A stretch of DNA of 6,209 nucleotides from Pseudomonadota bacterium (GCA_028877195.1 JAPPIL010000003.1:1-6209); one strand, 5' to 3'. Positions 1 to 6,203 are shown, numbered from the stretch's first letter. Notes: a model not told the origin generated them from the sequence alone. Numbers and translations are program-made.

Positions 1-37
1 CATACTAAAAAGGAGAGATGTTAGTTATGCAACAAAG
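1..37 (+). repeat. Left copy of 37-bp inverted repeat, IS5-like end
   Basis: This stretch is the exact reverse complement of 6104-6140. Allowing one mismatch at base 38, the match runs to base 40 (39 of 40). Since the window starts at base 1, the repeat may extend further left. Read from its inner edge outward, the sequence begins GGCTTTGTTGCATAAC, which resembles the GRCTTTGTTGCA-type termini of IS5-family insertion sequences. That would put the body of the element to the left, outside the window. The resemblance is from memory and the family name is tentative. The copy also contains a purine-rich AAGGAG (10-15) followed by ATG codons at 18 and 27. No transposase is visible. Confidence 0.85.
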
Positions 38-55
38 CCGGGTGCACGGGGTTAT

Positions 56-95
56 CGTAATAAGATAAGTGCCAAGAGGCACTCATCTTATTACG
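56..95 (+). repeat. Long hairpin in dppD leader (18-bp stem, 4-nt loop)
   Basis: Bases 56-73 pair with 78-95 around the loop AAGA, with a single A-C mismatch in an 18-bp stem. No run of T follows the stem on either strand, so it is not a typical intrinsic terminator. It could be the end of an upstream transcript, an mRNA-stabilising or attenuating structure ahead of dppD, or a relic of a mobile element. It lies 86 bases upstream of the dppD start. The pairing is directly visible; its role is not known. Confidence 0.75.
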
Positions 96-116
96 AGCAT
101 ACCGCCGCCTATTGGC

Positions 117-146
117 GACTATGTTGTTGTGTTTGCCAACATAGTC
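117..146 (+). repeat. Second hairpin in dppD leader (10-bp stem)
   Basis: GACTATGTTG at 117-126 pairs perfectly with 137-146 around a 10-base loop. A small competing stem, CGCC (106-109) with GGCG (114-117), shares base 117. No T-run follows. It sits between the long hairpin and the small hairpin next to the dppD start, making a run of three structures in the leader. Confidence 0.6.
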
Positions 147-156
147 ATGCGCGACT

Positions 157-171
157 GTTTAGATGCTAAAC
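157..171 (+). repeat. Small hairpin next to the dppD start
   Basis: GTTTAG (157-162) pairs with CTAAAC (166-171) around the loop ATG. Its 3' side abuts the purine stretch AAAGAAGA (173-180), the only ribosome-binding candidate for dppD, so folding here could affect initiation. A 6-bp stem of this composition can occur by chance, so a function is only a suggestion. Confidence 0.35.
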
Positions 172-181
172 TAAAGAAGAT

Positions 182-1174
182 ATGACAACGAAAGACCACA
201 CACCACTGTTGGAAGTTGAACGCTTACAGGTAGGCTTTGCGACAAGTCGTGGCTACATTCAAGCGGTAAAGGATTTTTCTTGCCACTTACAGACGAATGA
301 AACACTTGGCATTGTCGGTGAATCAGGGTCGGGCAAAAGCGTTGCCAGTCTCGCATTGATGCGACTTTTACCCGATAACACGAAGTGGCACGCCGACAAG
401 ATAAAATTTTCAGAACATGATCTTCTCTCCCTTTGTAGTAGAGAGTTTCAGCGTTTGCGCGGTAAGGGTATGGCAATGGTTTTTCAAAACCCGATGACCA
501 GCCTCAACCCCTGCTATACCGTGGGACAGCAGTTGTTAGAGACGTTAGCAATTCATCGTCCGCACCTACGCTCAAAAAATTTCCAGCGGGAGAAGGCGAT
601 TGCCTTGCTGCAACAAGTTGGTATTCCAGCGGCTGCTGAACGCATGCGTAGTTTTCCGCATGAACTTTCGGGAGGCATGGCACAGAGGGTGATGATTGCG
701 ATGGCGCTTGCTTGTCAACCAAAGCTTCTTATCGCTGATGAACCGACTACTGCCCTTGATGTAACGATTAGTCGCCAAATTCTTGATCTCCTTGATCGCA
801 TTAAACAACGCCGTAGCATGAGCATGATTTTGATTAGCCATGATTTAATGACTGTCGAACGCTACTGCGCTCGTGTTGTGGTAATGTATGCGGGTGAGGT
901 GGTTGAAAGTGGAGCAACAGCGCAAGTGTTCAGCAAACCGCGCCACCCGTATACCCAAGCACTGCTGGCGGCATTGCCACATAGACATAAGAATGCGGTT
1001 GGTAAACCCTTACCAACGATAGAGGGCAATGTCCCTAGTGCTTACGATACTATTAAAGGTTGTCGTTTTCATCCGCGTTGTCAGTATGCTGATGATCAAT
1101 GTCGGAAAGAGCGACCGCTACTTGCTAACCATCACAGGGCTGTTAGATGTCATCATCCTCTCCACCCACGGTAG
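182..1174 (+). CDS. dppD: Dipeptide/oligopeptide ABC transporter ATPase, DppD type
   Basis: Cytoplasmic ATPase subunit (330 aa) that pairs with DppF to power peptide import through DppBC-type permeases. The sequence shows Walker A GESGSGKS (46-53), Q-loop Q102 in FQNPMTSLNP, signature LSGGMAQR (162-169), Walker B LLIADE (182-187, catalytic E187), D-loop ALD (191-193) and switch H220. The C-terminal oligopeptide-transporter extension has HPYTQALL (255-262) and four cysteines (C294, C300, C307, C323), which in characterised DppD-type subunits hold an iron-sulfur cluster. NPMTSLNPCYTVG and the CH.PL near the C-terminus match Escherichia coli DppD well. The start at 182 gives about eight residues before the conserved LLEVERL region. 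The Shine-Dalgarno candidate, AAGAAG at 174-179, is weak and only two bases from the ATG. The gene overlaps dppF. No permease or binding protein gene precedes it here, and the substrate (dipeptide, oligopeptide, possibly haem precursor) cannot be told from the ATPase. Confidence 0.95.
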   Translation: MTTKDHTPLLEVERLQVGFATSRGYIQAVKDFSCHLQTNETLGIVGESGSGKSVASLALMRLLPDNTKWHADKIKFSEHDLLSLCSREFQRLRGKGMAMVFQNPMTSLNPCYTVGQQLLETLAIHRPHLRSKNFQREKAIALLQQVGIPAAAERMRSFPHELSGGMAQRVMIAMALACQPKLLIADEPTTALDVTISRQILDLLDRIKQRRSMSMILISHDLMTVERYCARVVVMYAGEVVESGATAQVFSKPRHPYTQALLAALPHRHKNAVGKPLPTIEGNVPSAYDTIKGCRFHPRCQYADDQCRKERPLLANHHRAVRCHHPLHPR

Positions 1175-2097
1175 TATTAGAAGCAAAGCAGGTGCGCAAA
1201 ACTTACAAGCATAACCAGCGCCCGATAGAAATTTTGCATGGGGTAAGTTGTCAACTTTACCAGCATCAAACGCTAGGTGTTATCGGTGAGTCTGGCTGTG
1301 GCAAATCAACGCTTGCCAAGATACTGATGCAGATTGAACCTGCGAGCGATGGCGAACTGTTTTTACACGGCAAGCCGTATCATGAGATTCCCAAAGCTAA
1401 ATTCCGTCCGCAAATTCAAATGATTTTTCAAGATTGCTACAGCTCACTGAATCCGCGCAAGAAGGCGATCGACATCGTTGCTGAACCTTTGCTGGTTAAC
1501 TCAGGCTTGAGTAAACAGGAGTGTCGGCAGCGGGCACGTGCGGTAATGGCACAAGTAGGGTTGCTTGCGGAGCATCATCATCGCTATCCGCATATGTTTA
1601 GCGGTGGACAGCGCCAACGGATCGGTATCGCACGGGCAATTATTACCAAGCCTGCGATAATTATCTGCGACGAACCAGTTTCAGCTCTTGACTTGTCGGT
1701 GCAGGCACAGATTATCAATCTGCTCTTGGAACTACAGCAAACGTATCGTTTGAGTTATTTGTTTGTTTCACATGACTTGGCGGTCGTCAATCATATCTCC
1801 GACCAGATACTGGTGTTGTATTTTGGCAGTGTCGTTGAATATGGCGCAGCACGGGAGCTATTTGACACGCCCAAGCACCCGTATACCAAAGCGCTCCTCG
1901 CGAGTATCGACACAGGTGGTGGTGGCGACAAAGACAAGTTCTATCTGCTTGAGGGTGAACTACCATCACCATACAACCCACCAACTGGCTGTGCCTTCCA
2001 CACTCGCTGCCCTCTAGCGCAAGACATCTGTAAGCACAGCACGCCTAAATTGCGCCAACATCAGGGACGTTTGGTCGCTTGCCATTTAATTGCTTAG
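1147..2097 (+). CDS. dppF: Dipeptide/oligopeptide ABC transporter ATPase, DppF type
   Basis: Second ATPase subunit (316 aa), expected to form the heterodimer with DppD on the cytoplasmic face of the permease. It has Walker A GESGCGKS (47-54), Q95, signature FSGGQRQR (151-158), Walker B IIICDE (171-176, E176), D-loop SALD (179-182) and switch H209. The C-terminal extension has HPYTKALL (244-251), GELPSPYNPPTGCAF (270-284) and the four-cysteine set C282, C288, C295, C312. RYPHMFSGGQRQRI and SLNPRKK match E. coli DppF closely. After the Q-loop it reads FQDCYSSLNP where FQNPYGSLNP is usual, a mild departure beside the permease-contact loop. The ATG at 1147 lies inside the end of dppD, with a 28-base overlap and only a weak AGGG upstream (around 1137-1140), which suggests translational coupling. 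The product is complete and near the normal family length. Confidence 0.95.
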   Translation: MSSSSPPTVVLEAKQVRKTYKHNQRPIEILHGVSCQLYQHQTLGVIGESGCGKSTLAKILMQIEPASDGELFLHGKPYHEIPKAKFRPQIQMIFQDCYSSLNPRKKAIDIVAEPLLVNSGLSKQECRQRARAVMAQVGLLAEHHHRYPHMFSGGQRQRIGIARAIITKPAIIICDEPVSALDLSVQAQIINLLLELQQTYRLSYLFVSHDLAVVNHISDQILVLYFGSVVEYGAARELFDTPKHPYTKALLASIDTGGGGDKDKFYLLEGELPSPYNPPTGCAFHTRCPLAQDICKHSTPKLRQHQGRLVACHLIA

Positions 2098-2098
2098 G

Positions 2099-2138
2099 GT
2101 GATTGCCGTGCGCAAAGGGTTGCCAAGAGCGCAATCAC
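2099..2138. terminator. Stem between converging dppF and monooxygenase genes, possible bidirectional terminator
   Basis: GTGATTGC (2099-2106) pairs perfectly with GCAATCAC (2131-2138). The intervening 24 bases contain a smaller stem, GCAA (2112-2115) with TTGC (2120-2123). It fills the 37-base gap between the two stop codons and reaches over the TGA of the minus-strand gene (2137-2135). Position favours a shared transcription end for both units. There is no T-run on either side, so this is not a classic intrinsic terminator. Confidence 0.35.
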
Positions 2139-3127
2139 AGTTGTAGCATCTGTTGCTTCAGGCGGTGGAATTTTGCAACGCTGCGATAGATGATAGCCTT
2201 GATTGACTGCGGCTCGTCAATCATTCCCACTCCTTGTCCTGCAGCGTAGACGTTGCGATAAGATATTTTTTTATTGTTAGCAAACAGCGTTGAAATCGCA
2301 CGGCTACGGGCAACCATTCGTCTGATGGCGGAATTTTTTTCGATGATCGTTTCAAATAAATTCGGCTCTACCCCGTGCTCAACCAGTGTTTTGGTTTTGA
2401 TAAAATTGCCAGGGTAGCCATCGACGCGTTTAGTGCTGACAATATCATCTGCTTGGGCTGCAAGAATTGCTCGCAAATAGTCGGCGTGCACATTTGCTTC
2501 ATAGGAGGCGATAAACCTTGTGCCGATATACACCCCACTCGCACCTAATGCTAATGCCGCCAGCAGGCCGCGTCCATCGTTGATACAGCCTGCGGCTAAC
2601 ACAGGCTTGCTGGTGAGGTCAGCGAGGTTTGGGATGAGGGCAAAACTTGAGATATTACCGCCATGTCCGCCCGCACCGCTGGCGACAGCTACCAAACCAT
2701 CCGCATCCGCGGCTAATGCCTTATGCGCATGACGAAGTGTCGCGACATCACAAAACACTTTTATGCCAGCAGCATGCGCATGTTTGATAACCTGTGTCGG
2801 GTCGCCAAGCGATAAAATTATCAGCGGCACTTGCTGTTCAATAATCAAGTCTAGCTGTTTATGATAATCTTTGCCTTGCATGATTAAATTGATAGCAAAG
2901 CAACTGCTCTGTGCTTTTATCTGTTGTAAAGCTTCTTTCAACTTTGGCAGGGGGCGATAGTTCAGAGCAGGCATTGCTCCCAGCCCGCCAGCCGCACTAG
3001 CGGCACAAACCATGCGGATATTACTCACCAAAAACATCGGGGCGCACACAATCGGGTAGCGAAGACCAAACATTTTAGTGAAGGTAGTGGCGATCGGTTC
3101 TGGTGTGTTAGGTGTTGATACGTGCAT
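2135..3127 (-). CDS. Nitronate monooxygenase / NAD(P)H-dependent flavin oxidoreductase family protein
   Basis: A 330-aa FMN-binding TIM-barrel protein of the 2-nitropropane dioxygenase/FabK superfamily, likely cytoplasmic, with no signal peptide. Visible landmarks are the N-terminal barrel start PIVCAPMFLVSN (25-36), GGLGAMPALNYR (47-58), the family motif GAGGHGG (151-157) with the putative catalytic H155, the phosphate-binding segment AAGCINDGRG (178-187) leading to YIGTRF (200-205), and the closing GQGVGMIDE (297-305). APMFLVSN, AVASGAGGHGG and ADDIV (227-231) place it with the proteobacterial branch usually annotated nitronate monooxygenase, which oxidises alkyl nitronates. Activity in that branch is often untested, and quinone reductase or enoyl reductase roles occur in relatives. 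The start is uncertain: the ATG at 3127 has only TAAGAA just upstream, and M19 is an alternative immediately before the conserved GLRYPIV. It is the last gene of the minus-strand unit, 31 bases after the preceding stop. Its link to trehalose synthesis is unexplained. Confidence 0.88.
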   Translation of the reverse strand: MHVSTPNTPEPIATTFTKMFGLRYPIVCAPMFLVSNIRMVCAASAAGGLGAMPALNYRPLPKLKEALQQIKAQSSCFAINLIMQGKDYHKQLDLIIEQQVPLIILSLGDPTQVIKHAHAAGIKVFCDVATLRHAHKALAADADGLVAVASGAGGHGGNISSFALIPNLADLTSKPVLAAGCINDGRGLLAALALGASGVYIGTRFIASYEANVHADYLRAILAAQADDIVSTKRVDGYPGNFIKTKTLVEHGVEPNLFETIIEKNSAIRRMVARSRAISTLFANNKKISYRNVYAAGQGVGMIDEPQSIKAIIYRSVAKFHRLKQQMLQL

Positions 3128-3158
3128 TTCTTACACAAGATAGCATGAGATCCAAACA

Positions 3159-3869
3159 CTACAAAGCAAACCGAGGCACAAATCCCCGCACATAAGCCAT
3201 TGCCTGCTCTTGCGTGTCGCCGCGGCGCTGTAAACCAAAGTAAATTTCATAAGCCGCAAGGTCGCGCAGAAGTGGGTCGCTGATGTCGCTAGCGACTGCA
3301 CGGGCAAGGTCTGGGTCAACCACCGCAATACCACCGAGCAGTTCCGCTTTATCAGCCATTACCATCGCTTGTATTTTCTCGCCACTAGCTCCCATGCCCG
3401 CGTCGATCTCCTCTTTGAGATAAGGAACTAGTGTTGGTATCAACCTCGCATCCCAACGCATCCGATAACGAAAATAATCAACTAACGCCATGCGCCGCTT
3501 CAATGCCCGCTCATCACTAGGCATAGACGTTAACTCCGCTACCAGTTGCGGCATCCGAGGTTTGATCACAGCATTAAGCTGTTGCAACTTCGCACTTGCC
3601 AACTCCCTGTTCGTGCCAATACTATGCAAAAATATATCCGCAAGCTCGGCATAGATGTCCTCAAGACTAGCCACACTCGCGGCACGACCATCAACAGCAC
3701 TTGCGCCATCTTTGCTCGCAACAACCGCATCGTCGCTGAAATCACGTTCTACTGCTAGTTCATCTTGCTCGTTAAGCGGGGCAGGCGATCGCACCCAAAG
3801 CAACCACACCAACAGGACGGCTAAAAAAACCAGTGCTGTGTAAGGAATAATTTTAGTTGCTATCTTCAT
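3159..3869 (-). CDS. Hypothetical membrane-anchored helical protein
   Basis: I do not recognise this 236-aa protein. It starts with a lysine-containing segment (K2, K6) and one hydrophobic stretch at about 10-26, LVFLAVLLVWLLWV in its core, followed by R27. This fits an uncleaved signal anchor with the N-terminus inside and the rest in the periplasm. No lipobox is seen. An acidic, low-complexity linker (about 33-65) precedes a soluble region (about 68-236) rich in Ala, Leu and charged residues that looks all-helical, perhaps a small repeat-type (HEAT or TPR-like) scaffold; no catalytic motif stands out. The C-terminus PRFAL is complete. The ATG lies 18 bases after the stop of the trehalose gene, with only a weak AAAAG upstream, and the next gene follows after 31 bases, so co-transcription and perhaps coupling are likely. 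The reading frame is intact with codon use like its neighbours, so it is probably real. Confidence 0.75.
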   Translation of the reverse strand: MKIATKIIPYTALVFLAVLLVWLLWVRSPAPLNEQDELAVERDFSDDAVVASKDGASAVDGRAASVASLEDIYAELADIFLHSIGTNRELASAKLQQLNAVIKPRMPQLVAELTSMPSDERALKRRMALVDYFRYRMRWDARLIPTLVPYLKEEIDAGMGASGEKIQAMVMADKAELLGGIAVVDPDLARAVASDISDPLLRDLAAYEIYFGLQRRGDTQEQAMAYVRGFVPRFAL

Positions 3870-3887
3870 CGCTTTTGGAACGCAAAC

Positions 3888-6059
3888 TTAATCAACAAGC
3901 ATACGCAGGAATTCTACTACCTCCTGCTGTGCACGCAAGCGGTATCTCGCTTTAGTCTCCTCCATACCTACCTTGATGCTGATGTCATCGGGGCGGAGAG
4001 CGATAAACAAGTCTTCATCGGTGCGATCATCGCCGCAAGCAACGACAGGTGTGGCACTGTTGCTTAAGACGTTTTGACTAAACCAGTTGTAGAACTTGCC
4101 CTTGTCGGCTTCCATAGCCTTAACTTCAATAATCTTTTTGCCGCTAGAAATTTGCACAGGGAAACTCGCTAACCCAAACTCTAACTCTTCCATGAGTTTG
4201 CGCGCCTGATAGTCAGCATAAAAAACTGGCGAATTGCGATAATGCCAACAGATAGAATATTTCTTCACCTCCACAAAACTGCTCGGCACTAGTCGTCCGT
4301 AGTGATGCATAATCTGCAAAGCAAGATAAAACCAACTATCTATTGGAGTGCTGACCAGTGTGCGCCATGCACGACAGTCGTAATACTCAGCACCATGTTC
4401 AGCAACGATGCGGATATGCAACCGTTTGAACTGCTGCCATAAGAACTTACGACTACGACCGCTGATTACCAGCACCTCCATGCCTTGAGCTTGAAGAGCG
4501 GCGAGCAAATCAGCAATAGGTGTCGCAATCAGCGCCTGTTCAGGCTCATCACATATCGGCACTAGCGTGCCGTCATAGTCTAAAAACAAGTAAGCATGTC
4601 GCCAATTTTTTATTTTGCTGATCAACCCCTTATCTACCATGCTGGTTAACTTGCGCTCGCCGACCGCACTTTTCTTCAAGTCAGTGAGATAAGTCTTTGC
4701 CCACTCCTTGCTAGAGTAACTGCGCAAGTAGTCATACATCTGCTTGTTGCGACTAGTAGGTGCGGGGTTAGTGAGGGCATGGTGAAGTTTTGCTACGACT
4801 TGCTCGGTATGCCACGGGTTGATCGCAATAGCATTGGGCATAATAGAAATCGCACCTGCAAATTCGCTCAACAGTATTTGACCAGAGTGCGCTGGTGCTT
4901 GGGCGGCGACATACTCAAGGGCAACAAGGTTCATGCCATCGCGTTTGCTGGTAATAAGCAAGCAAGAGGACAGCCGAAACAGCGCCAATAATTCATGCAT
5001 TGCAACACTATCGTAAATATAATGTATCGGTTGATAATTGCCCTTGCCCCACTTTGCATTGATGTCAGCAACCTTTTGTTCAAGTAGTTTTTTCAACTCT
5101 ATGTAAGCACTAACGTCCGTGCGACTGGGAACTACTATTTGTAGGAGGGATAGCTTGCCGAGTTGTTCTGGGTATTTTTCAAGATAGGATTGGAATATCT
5201 CCAGCTTGAGGTCAAGACCTTTGATGTAATCAAGACGGTCAACGCCGAGCACGATCTTTTGAGCAGCGAAACGCTTGGCATGTTTGGCATGGGCAGCATC
5301 AGTTTTAGCGCTTCGTGCTTTTTTGTTTATAGCTTGGGTAGGGATGCTGACAGGGTAAACACCGAGATCAACAATACGCTCGGCGGCGTTGATGCGGTTG
5401 AATTGCACCGTCAAGCCAAGTGCGTATTGGATAGTGTGCGAGAAATGCATCAGGTAGCTGTAATCATGAAAACCTATCAAATCAAAGGCAAGCAGCGATT
5501 GCAGCAGGTGGTTGCTACAAGGCAGTTGCCGAAAAATTTCATAAGAAGGAAACGGAACATGCAGAAAGAACCCGATGCTTTGCCGTTTTTTTATCTTGCG
5601 CAGGTATGATGCGACGAGCATCAAATGGAAGTCATGCACCCAGATGATTTGTTGATCACCCTGTTGGTCGGCGATCGCTGCTGCGACGGTCTTATTGACT
5701 TGCTGATAGGCATGCCAACAGTCCGATTGCCATACCACACGCTCCTGCTCGTAGTGTAGCAGTGGCCACAGCACGGCGTTACAAAAGCCATTATAGTAGA
5801 GTTCATATACCTCTGGTGCGATGACAATCGGGATAACATTGATGTCTGTAGGCAGGTTCTTGGCTGGCGCAATTTGCTGAACATCAAGGTCAGAAGTGGT
5901 AACACCAAACCAAGTAATAGGCACATCGTTGGCAACACCGAGCAGGGAAGTTACCAGCCCCCCGCTGGCAATACGGTGGTTTTGCGTGGACTCATCATAG
6001 GTAATTGGCAACCTATTGCTAACAACCATACAACGTTCAGGGGTTTTCGCCATTGCCAC
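3888..6059 (-). CDS. Bifunctional trehalose-6-phosphate synthase/phosphatase (OtsA-OtsB fusion)
   Basis: One 723-aa cytoplasmic protein with both steps of trehalose synthesis: UDP-glucose plus glucose-6-phosphate to trehalose-6-phosphate, then removal of the phosphate. Residues about 10-465 are the glycosyltransferase family 20 synthase: R16 in SNRLP, SGGL (32-35), W50, Y89 and W98 in YYNGFCNAVLW, D143 in VHDF, H167 in LHVPFP, R275 and K280 in VDRLDYIKG, D374 in RDGMNL and E382. These correspond to the known E. coli OtsA active-site residues. Residues about 485-723 are a HAD phosphatase: nucleophile D494 and D496 in DYDGT, SGR (533-535), K653 in DKG, and GDDRTDED (676-683). All catalytic residues are present in both halves. 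The start is uncertain: GTG at 6059, ATG at 6053 (behind GGTGG) or ATG at 6029, just before the conserved VVSNRLP; none has a strong ribosome site. It is first in a likely three-gene unit. Its usual role is protection against osmotic or desiccation stress. Confidence 0.95.
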   Translation of the reverse strand: MAMAKTPERCMVVSNRLPITYDESTQNHRIASGGLVTSLLGVANDVPITWFGVTTSDLDVQQIAPAKNLPTDINVIPIVIAPEVYELYYNGFCNAVLWPLLHYEQERVVWQSDCWHAYQQVNKTVAAAIADQQGDQQIIWVHDFHLMLVASYLRKIKKRQSIGFFLHVPFPSYEIFRQLPCSNHLLQSLLAFDLIGFHDYSYLMHFSHTIQYALGLTVQFNRINAAERIVDLGVYPVSIPTQAINKKARSAKTDAAHAKHAKRFAAQKIVLGVDRLDYIKGLDLKLEIFQSYLEKYPEQLGKLSLLQIVVPSRTDVSAYIELKKLLEQKVADINAKWGKGNYQPIHYIYDSVAMHELLALFRLSSCLLITSKRDGMNLVALEYVAAQAPAHSGQILLSEFAGAISIMPNAIAINPWHTEQVVAKLHHALTNPAPTSRNKQMYDYLRSYSSKEWAKTYLTDLKKSAVGERKLTSMVDKGLISKIKNWRHAYLFLDYDGTLVPICDEPEQALIATPIADLLAALQAQGMEVLVISGRSRKFLWQQFKRLHIRIVAEHGAEYYDCRAWRTLVSTPIDSWFYLALQIMHHYGRLVPSSFVEVKKYSICWHYRNSPVFYADYQARKLMEELEFGLASFPVQISSGKKIIEVKAMEADKGKFYNWFSQNVLSNSATPVVACGDDRTDEDLFIALRPDDISIKVGMEETKARYRLRAQQEVVEFLRMLVD

Positions 6060-6103
6060 CGCACCCAGATAAGTTTAGCCATGTGGCGCACGAGGAATTA
6101 CGA

Positions 6104-6140
6104 CTTTGTTGCATAACTAACATCTCTCCTTTTTAGTATG
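6104..6140 (-). repeat. Right copy of 37-bp inverted repeat, IS5-like end
   Basis: Exact reverse complement of 1-37. Its inner edge reads GACTTTGTTGCATAAC, differing from the left copy only in the second base (A instead of G), a position that also varies between IS5-family ends. If it is an insertion sequence end, the element would lie to the right, but 6141-6209 shows no recognisable transposase, only palindromes, so it may be a remnant. It stands 45 bases upstream of the earliest trehalose gene start, in the same orientation to that gene as the left copy has to dppD. Confidence 0.85.
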
Positions 6141-6164
6141 CGAGGAGGCGTTCCCCCTCCTCGC
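6140..6164. repeat. GC-rich hairpin next to the right repeat
   Basis: GCGAGGAGG (6140-6148) pairs perfectly with CCTCCTCGC (6156-6164) around a 7-base loop, starting on the last base of the 37-bp repeat. A further C-rich stretch, CTCCTCCCCC (6166-6175), partly repeats the 3' arm and could compete for pairing. TTTT comes only at 6176-6179, 11 bases after the stem, so it is a poor terminator for plus-strand transcription. It could be part of a REP-like element. Confidence 0.55.
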
Positions 6165-6186
6165 GCTCCTCCCCCTTTTGTTGCGC

Positions 6187-6203
6187 AAAAAATTAAATTT
6201 TTT
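6187..6203. repeat. AT-only palindrome at right edge
   Basis: AAAAAAT (6187-6193) pairs with ATTTTTT (6197-6203) around TAA. It is followed by TATAAT (6203-6208), a consensus -10 hexamer on the plus strand, with a poor -35 candidate TTGCGC (6181-6186) 16 bases upstream. Any transcript would run out of the window. Such AT-rich sequence easily gives chance matches. Confidence 0.35.

Noticed and set aside
133..172. Possible dppD promoter, TTGCCA (133-138) with a -10 near 156-172
   Set aside because: No -10 hexamer at suitable spacing matches better than about four of six, and the region is taken up by hairpins.
171..476. 101-codon minus-strand open frame opposite dppD
   Set aside because: It is antisense to the Walker A region of a clearly conserved gene and has no independent coding evidence.
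1029..1214. 61-codon plus-strand frame across the dppD/dppF junction
   Set aside because: It overlaps the conserved cysteine region of DppD and the start of DppF in another frame; it is a shadow of the real genes.
2668..2703. Loss of the usual double glycine in the monooxygenase phosphate-binding segment (AAGCI instead of AAGGI)
   Set aside because: Members of the closest branch, as I recall them, also depart from GGI here, so it is not evidence of an inactive enzyme. The coordinates given are approximate, and the residue is C181.
5163..5609. 148-codon plus-strand open frame
   Set aside because: It lies entirely antisense within the synthase domain, whose frame carries all catalytic motifs; no ribosome site or recognisable domain supports it.
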